A stretch of 64,000 nt of DNA from Marsupella aquatica (taxonomy: Eukaryota > Marchantiophyta): assembly GCA_973895155.1 (NCBI GenBank), contig OZ316896.1:1116001-1180000 (forward strand), read 5' to 3'. The first letter of the stretch is position 1. Each line of letters opens with the position of its first letter. The notes beneath the pieces were generated by a model. The model ran no database searches and was not told where the DNA came from. It saw only the letters and a program-made list of their open reading frames with translations. This document shows, in pieces, positions 42,604-55,800 of the stretch. Position numbers and translations under genes: made by a program.

Positions 42604-45600
42604 TCAAGCGCGAGGACCAAACTCCCGCACACAACGCAGCTTCTCCACGTGATTTTGAATGTTGCGCACTTGTGCATTTTCGAAATCTTCTATTTCTTTT
42701 ATTAGCAACCTGCATGCACGTTGAGCACAGGAGTCCTAATTCTGCTTAGGTTCAAACCTTCACGGATGGAAAATTAAAGCCGCAGCAATGCAGAATGCAT
42801 TCTAAGCCCCAAGGTCTGTTTCAGTTAGCGACTGAAAAGTCGAAATTGATAACGTGCGAATGGTAGGAAGCAGAAAACATACCTCAGCTTCTCATTTTCG
42901 TCTAGAACTGATTTCAATTCCTCTTCATTCTGCAAATCCACAAGAAAGTGGTATTCGCTAAGGATTGTAATCCCACAAGCTCGTTTAAATTGTACATCAA
43001 TTGCAGTCACCTTGACAGAACTCGAGGAAGGACGCTTATAAATATCAGGCCATGACAGCCCATACCTTCTTAAGAGAAGAGTGAAGAGATGTAATGTGCA
43101 GCTTGGCCTGCTCAGCGTTTTCTCTCATTCGAGAAATTTCACCTTTGTTGCGCTCTAAGACACTCTGGGCAACTCGAAGTTGTCCTGTCACAAGCTCTGC
43201 AGTGGCTTCAACTGTGTCTTTGGTTTCAACCAACCGGACACGCTCTGCTACAAGTGCATCATTGGCCGACGTCAGCTTCTCCCTCTCCCTCTCCAATGCA
43301 TCAATCTTAGCATTATCTCGCTCAACATGCTTGGCAAGACGGTCCACAGTCTCATGGAGAGCACGTGCCGAATCCTTGGAAGCGACTAGCTCTTCCGATA
43401 GCCTGCTCATAGAATCGCTTTTCTCTCGAGCATCCTTGCTAATAGTTGCCATCTGTTGTTCATGAGACTGCAAAACCTGCTGCTTTTCCAGAGTTTTCTT
43501 TTCAACCTCGGTCACTAGATTTTGAACTTCCCTTTTGCAGCAGTCAAGGTCATGAATTGCCTTCGAGTGAGCAGCTTTCATGGTCTCCAACGATCGAGAC
43601 AGATCCTCCGATTTCTGCTCTGAAATCGTCATCTTTTGTACAGCCTCAGATCTTTCTCTCTCCTTCTCACTAACTTCCAACTTCGACTTCTCTATCTCCC
43701 TGTTACACTGGTAAGTCTTCTGATTACCCTCGTCAACCTGGCAACCGAACCCACCACCCACCACCACCACCACCACCACTTACCCATTGGCATGAGATAC
43801 GAATGTGCTTCTCCAAAAGGGACATACCAACGGCAAAGGCTGTTTTTCACTAGGACATAGTTATTTTCATGCAATAGAATTTCGTGAACTTGCACCACTC
43901 ACCATCGAAACCACAAAGAAGAATCGACCTTCCCAACCAATTCTGTTTTTGAACAGGACAAGACATCTGAAGAGATAATATCCTGTTTCCGAATACGATG
44001 TGGACATTACAGTTCGAAAGTTTCAGAAGAGCAGCAATCCTTTACTGCCAGCTTTTTTTATCTAATGCGTGTCCACATGGCAGGACAGACGGTCAAAGGT
44101 TCTTCATATGTAATCCGCAGTATATACCTGATTTTGTAGGAGCTGGATGTTCTGCTGCAGAGCAGCATTGCCCGCTCGCAACGCTGAGTCCAAACGATCC
44201 TAGAAATTTAAAAGACAGCCAAAAGCTTAAGTATTATTGCTTGTTTGTTTCTTTTCTCAGAAAGAGTGGGCTTGGCTGTCCGGAAGGGTATCCAGTTGCA
44301 CGTACAAATGTGGCACACAATGAAAGAGACAAGTAATCAACAAACGACAGTACTCGTTGTTTTCTTTGACAACAAATTGTTGCTGTGACAAAAGGAAACG
44401 TGATCAACATGCCAAAAGAACCAACCTTGGTATCAATACAGGCCTTCAGGCTATTCACTTCAGCCTTCAATGAATCCATAACCTGCTGCAAACTTGAAAT
44501 TTCCATTTCATGCTTGTCCCTTTCCCAAGCAGTCTTCGAATGAGACCTATCGTGTGATGTCTCTGTTCTTTCTGGTTCAACTTCCTGTGGTTTTGGTGGC
44601 TCGGCGTTTCTCAAACCTTCCGTGGACCTCCTCCTCTCTGGACTACCGTCCACCACAGGGCCACGATCTAGATCAGGAACCGGCTCAGAAATGTCCTCAG
44701 TTGTGTTATCTGCAGGGGATCCAGAGCCGATTCAGCGAGCGGCCTACAGATGGTAATCAGCAGGAAGACATGTCCAGAAATAGACATAATACGCTCTTTG
44801 AAGTTAAAGTCCACTATAATGGAAATAATATATGAGTGCTCTTAGCTAAAAAGTAACTCTAATCATACGCGAGTGCCAGAATGTTTTTGAAAATGTGTTA
44901 GCCAGGCCAAAATGTTTCCAAGACAATCCACTATATATATATATATATAAAAATACAAACATGGCACCCATCAGCCATCAGCATGCTCATGGGAGGAACT
45001 TCACCATCTGAATCCAGAATGTGAACTTGACCAAATTGACCAGCATTGGCAGAAGGTAAGGACTGCCGTTGATGCTGTTTTGTACTACGCCAGCCTCCAG
45101 TGTCATCCATCTCCGTGTGTGGTCTTCGCTCCAAACCCTTCTGTGCAGTTTTGGAGGTGCCCTTGGCGGTGGAGCCATCAATATCTAAAGCACAGTCCCC
45201 GAGGATAGACATAATTTATGAGTTGCATGGAACTCATGGCGAATGTCTAACGTGCTAAGCTCCAGATAACTATAGATTTCAACCAATTAATAATTAAAAT
45301 CCGATCACGCAGAGGACAAGGAATCACCTGCCACCTGAAGGACAAAGAGGTCATTGTATGTAACGCCTAACCTTGCAAACCACGGACACAATATCAATTA
45401 TCCGCCTCAGAACCTCAAAATGGGTCTACTATGAACCTGTTGTAGAGGATGCAACAGGGGTTGCAGTAGCTGAGCAAGATATAAACATATGTTTCTTGGT
45501 CTGGCTTCGAGAGTACAATGAAGCCTAATAAAACTCTCCTTCACAATCTGGAATATTGCATCCAACATAATAAAGTACTTCTAATGTTTTTGATCAGTGC

Positions 45601-48600
45601 AACAACTCAAGCAGAAGGGCCAATTTTTGTGTTTGATGAAATGAAGCACAAGTAATTCTGCTTCTTGTAAAGGCAACTACTGTCTGACCAAAATCACCAA
45701 TGTCAGAGTATGCACTCTAGTTTCGACTTTTGATACTTGTTCATGAAGCTTGCGAACCTACCACTCCCACCATATCCGCCGAACAAGAACAGGCAAGACT
45801 CCCCAGCGACTAGAGAGTGTGCAGAACGACCACCTGGGGCTTGTGATTTCAGAGGTCGACCTTTCCTTTGAACTTTGGGTTTCTCTTGATCAAGAAGTCG
45901 CCACTCCAAAGAGTCAACACAACCAGCCACTGGCGGAGAACGAATCTGTAGATTCAAACCTTATGTAAGCACACAGCCACCCTCAGGAGCAAGGAAACCA
46001 ACAAGTCTGAAAAGGTAAGACTAGATGCACTTGGAATAGAACTGAATGTAGCTGTGACCCAACATTATTGATGAAAATCTACGCCCAAAATGTCAAATCA
46101 GAACAGACACTTAAATGTCTTAATTGGGATATCACCAGCTGAACTGACGTCCATAATGCAGGGAGGCCATGATTCCATCCTCTCAGTAAAAAGATATTCT
46201 CTGACAAACTGAGTGCTAAAGTTAGGTGAAAGTCTAGGGTACCTGAAGAAGGCAAATGTCATGCAATCTTTCAGACCCATTGCGTCCACCATGAATGAAA
46301 ATAAGATCATCTTTAACCAGTACTGCAGCATGATTCGACCTCGACACAGGGGATTTTCCCCTGACCCTTGGTGCCATCCACATATTGGCCTCAGCATCAT
46401 AGACACTGCCATACTCCACCAGAACGGGTGCCAGGTCATTTCATAGCATTCACCAACAAGGAGCTTTAAGAAGTGCAACCTTTGATCTGAGATTTTGTGT
46501 CCCTTCCCACAATATTGCACCTAAGATTTCCCCAAAAAACATGATTCCAGTGGAGACACCTTTGTGTGTATGAATGGACCTTATGCTATCTGAGGAGATT
46601 ATTCCCTTGTCTCCTTTTCCACCGAAGAGAAGAAGATGTATGCCAAATGCTGTGAATGTGTGATAGCCCCTCCCACCCGGAGAAACACCTTTGGGGTGCA
46701 ATTCTTCCCACATTAGAATATCTGGTAGCATGCAGGAAAGCATCACCTTCGGAGTCAACTAAGGTATAAGACAGGCAAACAACTGCTTCGGCCACGAGCT
46801 AGGACAAGCAATGCAACGAGATACAACGACTAAATCTGCAGATTTATAATGTTACTGTCATATTCTTTTTGTACTATGCACTTTCGTGTTATGATATTCC
46901 AAAAGGTTTCTCCTTGTGGAAAATACCCTCCCCTAGATACATCTAAGTGGAGGAGAAATACAAAACAAGTGAAGTAGAGAGCAGAAAATTAGTACAACAA
47001 AGAGATCAAATAAAAGGCAACGAAATTAGTCAAAAGTTTGAGCTCCAGAGTTCACACATTTAATGGTCAATTACTACCAGACAATGTAATGTAATTACGC
47101 CCAAAACGCTGTATTTCGAACGAAGTGTGTGTGGGTGGGATTAAATCCTGTGTTGTACTAAATCCTTCCACATTGGAAGGAAATGTGGAAAGAAAAGCAA
47201 ACAGAAATCGATTTGCTCTAAAGCCACACTCGTAAATTTGACATAAGGACAGTGTGCAATCCAGAGACTCCTCGCCCAAGAGGCACCGAGGCAACAGACC
47301 TGTGTGAAGTATTGCTAAATCCGACAGCCAGTGAGAATTAAGTCCGCCATACCCACCACACACTAATATGCCTTTCTCTTGCAGCGGATGCTGGATGGCT
47401 GCATGAGTTCCTCGGAGCTTCCCTGAAAGTTTACCACCAATCACTGGACTGGTCCACTGCGAGCAAAATTCATGAAAAGGTAGTCCAATAATTTATAGTT
47501 AAATAATCCTGACAATCTGTACAAAAAGATGCATAGATGAAGTGGTAGAGAACATTCCAAAACGACCAAATATTTAATGAAAAATGAAATTCGAAGATCC
47601 GGCAATAGTTGCTAGCCATACCTGTAAAGAGTCCGTGTTAAGAACATGAACATCCCCATACATGGTGAAGTTATCGCTACCTCCTATTACCCATAACTGG
47701 TTGGAGTCAATCAAAGTTGCAGTATGGTAAGCTCGGGCACTAAGAGGTGTATGTTTCTGGAGCAGCTTCCACTGATTCGTTTCAATGTTAAATTCCCATA
47801 AGTCATTGAAGAACTCATTGGAGTTTCGTCCCCCAATCATGAACAGCTTCTTTCCAACCAGAGTGGTGGTGTGGCCAGCACGTCCCTTCAGGAGACGCTG
47901 GCCTATCAAGACAAGTAAGACAGTCAAGACGAAGGAAATTGTTGAAGAACAAAAAAAAACTACACTAGGTCAAAAAGCCAGGCTGGTCAATTTTGCTCGT
48001 TGACTTGGAAATGAATTCACTTGAAAATTCACAGAGCACTAACAAAGATGGACTTTTTGATGCTCTGTGAGAAGTACTAAACCGTCTAGTAACAGCGAGT
48101 TCGGCTATCGTTTTTTTTCTTTTCTTTTTAGATTTAGTTCAAACACACATGCTGGAGACAAGCATACAAATTCCCAACTGTGAATATCATCACAGGTTAC
48201 GAAAATGGGTTGGTACAAGGGTCGACTCTCTATTAAGGACATTCCTCATTTGTGAATGTCAATTAAGTAGCCTTTTATTTCTTTTCTCTGCAATGTTTCT
48301 GGCTCAGACCAAAGATCGCGCCTCTTAAATAGCCTAAACTTGAAGGAACTGAACTGGTGCCAACCTCGAAGAACCTTCACATTAGTTCTACACAAGCACC
48401 CGTCGAATTCGATTAACATTTTTGCACCATGTGCTCAAAACTCAAAACTCATTTTAAAAGTAATAATTTCTGGTTGAATGAAATTCCCTCCCCATGCCCC
48501 TATTATTCTAAACAGCAACGGTCAAGTAAAATCTGGCCCTCCCCATTCGCTCTCTGCCAAGAAGTGAGAAAACAACTAAATGCACTTAACAATCTTCAGC

Positions 48601-48731
48601 GAACAAAACTTGCTCGTTCAATTCGGTCCGTAAAAGTACGTGCTCAGGGGGAGGATGTGGAGGAGGAGGATGAAGTGAGCAGAACGATTACCAGGTAAAG
48701 ACTTCCACAGAGGGAGCCGTGATTTTGCCAT
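42604..48731 (-). CDS. Kelch-repeat and coiled-coil protein
   Basis: Twelve minus-strand exons: 48731-48692, 47902-47622, 47456-47300, 46721-46580, 46405-46243, 45945-45762, 45184-45005, 44709-44426, 44199-44128, 43737-43066, 42929-42883, 42709-42604. They total 2328 nt, 775 residues. The N-terminal half carries about five kelch blades, each with a glycine doublet and spaced aromatic residues (GRAGHTTTLVGKKLFMIGG, SARAYHTATLIDSNQLWVIGG, HAAVLVKDDLIFIHGG, RSAHSLVAGESCLFLFGG). A charged linker is followed by a long coiled coil (exons 8-11, for example LEREREKLTSANDALVAERV). The architecture matches the kelch plus coiled-coil portion of class III acyl-CoA-binding proteins and Tea1/Rab9-effector-like scaffolds, but no acyl-CoA-binding domain is present. 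A scaffold role is inferred. The ATG at 48731 keeps the kelch frame; an earlier ATG at 48744 is out of frame. The acceptor of exon 10 could instead be 43708-43710, removing 10 residues. Confidence 0.85.
43751..43779. repeat. CCA/TGG trinucleotide microsatellite
   Basis: A CCA trinucleotide run lies in the kelch gene intron about 15 bp upstream (in gene orientation) of the exon 10 acceptor. On the gene strand it reads TGG repeats where a pyrimidine tract would normally be, so that acceptor may be weak. Confidence 0.85.
44932..44949. repeat. TA dinucleotide microsatellite
   Basis: A run of TA repeats in the kelch gene intron between exons 7 and 8. Confidence 0.85.
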
Positions 48732-48744
48732 TGGTGACAGACAT

Positions 48745-51700
48745 GAGCTGTGACGTGAGTCGAGTGGCGATGCACATCAAGCGCGGAGAACGAGGGGAAT
48801 ACCTCTCTCGCCAATCGACACTCTACTCCGCTGTGGAAACGAAATTCAAATCTTCAAATTGAACTCCAGAGATCTCTAAAGCAGCTTTCGCAACATGAGC
48901 AATTCCGAAGGAAACTCAATCCACGAACTGTGTCCGTCCATCTCCACCCGGAAATCAGAAGGCTTCAGCAGGCTTGCCAACTGGATTGCTGTTCTCAGCT
49001 TGCCCGGGAAGCTACACACTTTTGTTTTTTTGAGGGTGGAAGGAGGACTGAGGTCATTTGAGGCAAATAAAAGGAACAATTTTATCTTTTTCTCTGTTAT
49101 GTTTGGACAAGCCCTATGCCAGTGTGTTGCATGGCACAAGGAGGGTCAGCCCATAGGGAGTGGGGGCTGGGGCATTTATGGGGCAGTGTGGGGAAGCACG
49201 TATGTGCCGAGGTTGCCCATTCCTCCATCAATGATCAGGGAAAACAGACAATCGAATCCAAAGGTTGTGAATCTTTCCCGCCCAAGAGTTTTTTTGTATT
49301 GGGATGAAGGACTCAAAAAGGCGGGATCCCTTATTATAGTTGTAGACTAGCTCAATAGGGCGTGTCAAAGCACAAAGGATAATTATAACTCAGTTATGGC
49401 TCAGGACATAAAACGTTGTTGCCGCTAGGACAAAATCGTTACGGGCTACCAAAATACTGAGCAAAATATATACCCCCATAAGGATGATATGTCCAGAAAC
49501 ATTAAGCCGTAACACTTTGGTTAAGGGAGAACTGTGTAAGAAAAAGTTGGTTCCAAACTAGACAACAATGTGAAACATGAGAGCACTAAATTTCACACTA
49601 CACAAACAAAACACCACCAAGATAGAGAAACTTATGAAAGATCTACAGCTCATGAGAAAGTACATGTGAAGAATGAGGAAGAGAATTCTCACTCTCCAAC
49701 CTATACCCCCCAAGGGGACCGGGATGTGTGGGCCTAAACTAAATATATTTTATCCTAATGTAATCCAGAGATAACTAACCCTAGTAAAGCCAAACTAAGT
49801 AAACTAGAAGTTGGGAGCTCAAGTCAATTCTTAACAAAGGGTTCAACTTGGCCCCATGAATTTGACTTCAATCCAAAAGAAAACCCAAAAACAACACGTA
49901 CCACCCCTATCCCTCCAAGAGTAAAAATAAAGAAACAAAAAATAAATTAAACAAAATCATAGAAATATATCTATTCTCCCTAAAACATGTGGCCCATCCC
50001 TTTTTATATGTGCCTCTTGTATACTAAGAGGTGTAGGTAAAGGTGTACCATGTACCATCATATTTTTATATATTTCATATTTACATATCAGTCCCTTTCA
50101 TCCCCTTGTTTTGCTTGCAATACTTTATATGACCATCTACATTCACAACAGTTTTGCAATGACACAATTCCCAACGACAATACCTTTATAACAACTGTTC
50201 CAACCTTTTATTAGGACATCCATTTGAATTATTATGGACTCAAGTTGATGGTGTTGATTGGGTAGGCTCCAAGGTGACCTCAGTGAAACTATTCTATGAT
50301 TGGGAAGGCTTCATCTCAAATGGGGGGAGGACAAAACGTGTGCCTGACTGGGCCAAAGGATAGGGTAGCCAGGTTAATAGCTGTTTCAACTGGGTTGTCA
50401 TTGCAGTTGCTTCCCTGGGCCCTCAACGTTACTAATACAGGGAGGACTTGCGAACAACACAGTCAAGAGTATTTTTAATGTAATGCAAACTAACTTTTAT
50501 AATATTTTTTAAAGTAGGCAACATCCATGTATATATATTCTGCACAATATTAGTAATAAGACTCTTATCAAATACATGTCACATTAATCTTATGCAAGGG
50601 TACCCAAAATGCCAAAGGACACATGTCACTGTATGGTTGGCACACATGTCCATATAGTAAATCAGACATTTAATTATTTGTCATCTTAAGGCAAGATTGG
50701 TTTCGTGGCCCCCTTACGGTGGGACAAATGGGTTTGGGTAGACATGTTTACCCACATGTTTTGGAGTTAAGTCAGGAGTTGAGTAAATGTTGGGCCAAGA
50801 TCTATCTTTGGGCTCAACTTGGTTGGGGTTCTGGGATTGATGGGGACCCATGGATCAATCACACATAGACGGACAAGATTACTTTTGAATTCCTTTGAAT
50901 CAAACGGCCAGGTATGAGGCCCCTGATGAGGCCAGGTGTGTTTGTGTGTGGAGGGGTGTACTCCCGTGATCATTGGGGTGGGGGTTGGGGGGGGCATCGG
51001 GTGCTCAAACAATGTTTGTTACAGTTCTCAGTCCCGGTGCATACTATTCATTTCAGAGTACCCTTAAACCACCATTTATGAATCCCTTAGTGTAGTCATC
51101 GAAACAAGTGGAGCTTTCTTCAAACTATCAATGATGTTTCAACAAGCTCCAGCTCTCCATGAGGGACCCCTTCCAGTCAGCACTAGTACACCTCATTGGA
51201 GGCCTGCAAAGCTAGAAGACATGGCTCCTCCTTTTTCAGATTTAGTCTCTACTTAGATGCATATCATTTGTACTTAGCTAAACATATTCTCTGCTCTTTG
51301 TTGAAAACAATTCAAAGTATTTGTTCCTTCTATGTTTTTCATTTGCTTTGTCCTTTTAGTTCTCTCTGGAATTGTTCCTCTTTGTTTCCTTGTAATTGCT
51401 GTTGCGCTTTTTCAGAAAATTAAGCTTGGATGGACTGGTGGATTGGCAGTGAACCTGGCTGGAATGTCAAAGTTGGATAACATCCTTTACAATTTTGATT
51501 GAAATGTGACCTCTAAAGGATCTCATTTGCAGTTTGTTTCAATTGTTCTACTTAGTGGTAAGTCACTATTCATGGTGTCCTTCACAAAAGTCAAATGTCT
51601 ATTTTCAGTTAATTTATAATATTTGACTATCTTAGTGCTTGCCAGTAAAAGAGCAAATGGTCTCATAAAATTCTCAAACTTTTTTGTATAATAGATTGGA

Positions 51701-52264
51701 CATCAAAGAAGCTGCAAGGAAAATTTTGAACAAAATTGTTATACCTATATACAAAAGTTGTGTAGATAAATGGACAAGCCTACCAAAACTGAAAGTTCCA
51801 GTTGCTGTGGGCGACTGAAATAATTACTTGTGACCGCACTTTTCCACCCGGGCTATTGCGCTAACTCCAGGCCTCAGATCTTTCACTACGTCTACAGCTT
51901 CTACACACCTCTCAGACTTCTCCCCCCTGCTTTGCTCATGCCCTAAAAGTAAGACCGGGCCATGTTTTGGCCTTGTTTTCTGGTGGTCGGTAGCCCAGAT
52001 AGCCCAGATAGAGACTGTCTCCAACATTCTTCTTTGCTTCTCTTTTTTCACTCATTTCTTATTCTTTCCTTGGGTTCTACTCAACTACAACTATATTAGA
52101 CAATGCCGCCATTTTTCATTTTTTGTCCCGTTATGAATTGAATTTATCCAGAATTACCAGAAATCAAAACTGTCCGTTAGATATTTTAGAGGATTTTCGT
52201 ATCCGTTTAATTAGCACTTGTCCTCTCTGGTGAGGTCTCCAGCCTGTGCCTTCATTATGGATCC
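48745..52264. other. Spacer between the kelch gene and the copia element
   Basis: The first 150 bp is presumably the kelch gene's promoter. A 151-codon + strand frame (48895-49350, MSNSEGNSIHELCPS) begins divergently there but has no recognisable domain, and its second half looks noncoding. It may hold a first exon ending near SLPGK. The rest (about 49400-52264) is AT-rich with no supported gene. Confidence 0.4.
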
Positions 52265-52269
52265 CCCTC

Positions 52270-52601
52270 TGTTGAACTAAGATGTCATTCGCAACGACCA
52301 TACAACCATGACTCATTCCATGCACACGTAGTCGACACAATCTCTACGTGGTTCACCTCTTCTCCAAGGCTACGTCCACACGAACACTCAAGCTTTACTT
52401 CAAGAGTAAACGAACACACATACTCTCCCTCTTCCTCAAGTTGCTCCGTTACAATCAGTAAGCACCACACACCAGCGGCTTACACTAGCCCTGGTATATA
52501 CAAGGTCACACACGACTAACCTAACCTCAGCTAAGATCCTAACTGTGGTTAGCCTAAGTGCCGTAACCTATGAGTCACAAGACTAAGAGCAATTCTTAAC
52601 A
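52270..52601 (-). repeat. 3' LTR of the copia element
   Basis: 332 bp, delimited by TG..CA ends and by matching 58596-58927. The four differences from the other LTR that I see are all transitions. Confidence 0.95.
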
Positions 52602-52614
52602 AACTCCCCCTTGA
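52602..52614 (-). other. Polypurine tract of the copia element
   Basis: On the minus strand TCAAGGGGGAGTT abuts the 3' LTR, the expected position and composition of the plus-strand primer. Confidence 0.85.
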
Positions 52615-52805
52615 CTCTAGTCTTGGGGACTACAATTTCTGCTATCCATATGAGATACTCAGCGGGAAATTCTAGACAATCACCTAAAACCATAGGTGTC
52701 CCCCTAAAAACCATTTAAGGTTAACTAAGGGTTAACTAGAATTAAGCCGTAACCATAACAGGATTGAGTAACCCATATATAGAAATTACATATTGTTAAG
52801 TTACT

Positions 52806-55800
52806 CTACTTGTGCTGTAAATGCAAAATTTGTAAAGTAGCACGGTGTCTTGAGTAACTCTCCAAAGGAATCACTTTGGTAAAAGCATCAGCCAGGTTGA
52901 GCTTTCCATCAATCTTGACTAGCTCAAACATTTTATCAGACACTGCTTGCCTAATAAAATGGTACCTGATGTCAATGTGTTTCACCCTGCTATCCATAAC
53001 CTGGTTTATAGCTAGGTGAAGCACACTTTGGCTGTCACAATGAAGAGTCATTTTTCCATGCTCCAATCCCATCTCAGTGACCAGCTTATCCAACCAAATT
53101 GCTTCCTTTGCTGCTTCTGCTGCTGCAACATATTCTGCTTCTGTAGTAGATTGAGATACACACTTCTGCAAGGTAGATCTCCAGCTTATGCATCCTCTTC
53201 CAAGAGTAAACACATACCCAGTCGTTGACCTCCTTGTTTCCAGACAGCCTCCGTAGTCAGAATCTACATAGCCAACCAAAGATTTGGTTTTGTTTGATCT
53301 ACTATCAAACAACAGACCATAGTCTATTGTGCCCTTAAGATACCTGAGAATCCATTTCACAGCCTCCCAATGTACCTTCCCTGGATTTGACATGAATCTA
53401 CTCACTTTGCCCATTGCTAGGGCTAGATCAGGCCTGGTACATGTCATCAAATACATTAGACTGCCCACTGCCTTCTCATAAGGAACCTTAGTCATCAAGC
53501 CTCTCTCCACTGGATTCGTGGGGCAGAAAGCCGATGATAACTTGAAATGTGGAGCCAAATGAATACTTACTGGCTTACAATTTTCCATGTTGAATCTTGC
53601 AAGTACCTTTTCAGCATACTTGCCTTGATTCAGCCACAATTGTCCAGTTTCAAAGTTCCTCGTAATCTCCATACCTAAGATCCTCTTGGCTTTCCCAAGA
53701 TCCTTCATTCGGAATTCAGAACTCAATTTTGCTTTGAGTTTGTCAACCTCAGTTTGATCCTTAGCAGCAATCAACATGTCATCCACATAGAGCACCAGAA
53801 TGAGCAAACCAAACACACCATTCTTGACTGATTTTGTATACACACAAGGGTCATACACCATCCTAGTGAATCCTTGTGCAAGCATGAAATCATCAAACCG
53901 CTTGTTCCACTATCGAGGAGCTTGCTTCAATCCATACAAGGACTTAAGCAACCTGTAAACTAAACTCTCTTGGCCCTTCTTCACAAAGCCCAGTGGTTGC
54001 CTCATGAAAATTTGTTCTTCCAAGGTGCCATAGAGAAAAGCAGTAACAACATCCATTTGATCTAACACCAGATCAAAAAATACAACAAGTTGACACAAAA
54101 TTCGTATCGTGGAATACTTGGCAACTGGAGAGAAGACCTCATTGTAATCCACTCCCTTCTCTTGAGTGAATCCCTTGGCAACAAGCCTTGCCTTGTATAT
54201 CTTGTCTCCTTCATCTGAAGAGTTGTCCTTCAGCTTGTAAATCCACTTGCTATCCACCACTTGTTGATCACTTGGCAGTTGCACCAGCTCCCATGTTCTG
54301 TTGTCACTTAAAGATTTCAACTCCCTCTGCATCGCTGCATTCCATTCATCTTTCTCGTCTAAAATGCATGCCTCATGATAAGAAGAAGGTTCTCCTTCTT
54401 CCAAGATCAGTGCTCTGTCATCATCTTCAGGTGCAATGTCAACATCATCTAACCTTGATGAATCTGTCCATTGTCCATACCTTGTAGGAGCTCGAGTAGT
54501 ACGTCTTGATTTTCTAGCTGATGATTCTGGTTGATCTTGTTCTGTTGGTTGAATTTGAGGTATTCCAACAACAACTTGCTCCTCTTGTTCCAATACCGGA
54601 ACCAGCTCTATTCTCGGAGCACCTCCTTCATTTATGTCATGAAAACTCTCATGACCAATCTCCCCCACAACATGGTCCAGGATATGAGATTTACCTTTGT
54701 CAGTACGGGAAGCCTGAGCATTCTCCCCCTCCTTTGATGATCTGGATTCATTAAAGGATACATCTCTACTGACAAGCAACGTACAAGCTTCTGGATCCCA
54801 TAGCCTGTAACCTTTCACACCTGGTTGATAACCAAGAAAAAAACACTTCTTGGAAGTAGAATCTAGTTTAGATCGATTCTGCTTAGGTGTGAGAGCATAT
54901 GTATCACTTCCAAAGACTCTCAAAACCTGATAGTCTGCGTGCCGTCTATACCTCATTTCAAACGGCGTCTTGAAATTGATTGCACTCGAAGGAGAAAGAT
55001 TTACCAAATAAGCTGCCATATTTATAGCTTCAGCCCAAAATTCATGCGATAAACCTGATTGGCTCAACATACTCCTCGATCGCTCCAATAGTGTTCGGTT
55101 TAGTCGCTCACAAACACCATTTTATTGAGGAGTATAAATTGTCGTGAGATGACGAGTAATCCCTTGCTCTACACAATATAGTTCAAACTTACTTGAACTG
55201 TACTCCCCGCCGTTATCTGATCGCAGATATCTCACCTTGGATCCAGTCTGATTCTCAATTTGGGCTTTCCACTTCTTAAAAGTGCCAAAAACTTCAGACT
55301 TGGCGTGTAGAAATGTGATCCACACATACCGTGAGTAATCATCAATGAATGTGACATAGTACAATTTTCCAGAAAGTGAGGGAGTTGGGGCTGGACCCCA
55401 CACATCACTATGTACATACTCAAGTATAGCTTTGGTATTGTGAGTTCCAACACCAAAGGTTCTCCTGTGCTGCTTCCCAAGCACACAGTGTTCACAAAAA
55501 TCTAGCTTAGTAGATTCCAAATTAGAAAGAAGTCCTTTCCTGCAAAGTACTGCCAAACCCTTTTCACTCATGTGTCCCAATCTGTAGTGCCATAACTGAG
55601 TCATCTCGCCTTGAGATCTAGTTACATTGGCTTCTTCACAAATCACGTTGCCCTCCAACAAATATAGATTCCTGTGCCGCTTACCCTTCATGACAACCTT
55701 GCCTCCGGTTGACACTTGAAGAATACCATCAGCAGAACTCCACCGACGTCCATTTGCTTCCAGCATTCCAAGAGAAATCAAGTTCTTTTTCATGTCAAGT

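Noticed and set aside
43094-43860. Plus-strand ORFs opposite the kelch gene coiled-coil exon
   Set aside because: The minus strand has a 224-codon open exon with heptad pattern and correct splice borders. The plus-strand frames are antisense shadows.
44936-45212. Alternative frames around kelch exon 7
   Set aside because: Only the frame entered from 45184 agrees in phase with both neighbouring exons; the other minus-strand frame does not.
47881-48744. Apparent frameshift at the start of the kelch gene
   Set aside because: Starting at the ATG at 48744 puts exon 2 out of the kelch frame. Starting at the next ATG (48731) joins exons 1 and 2 in the kelch frame, so no frameshift is needed.
48895-49350. 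151-codon ORF divergent from the kelch gene
   Set aside because: No domain or homology is recognised and the second half has noncoding-like composition, so it is not called as a gene; only its first part might be an exon.
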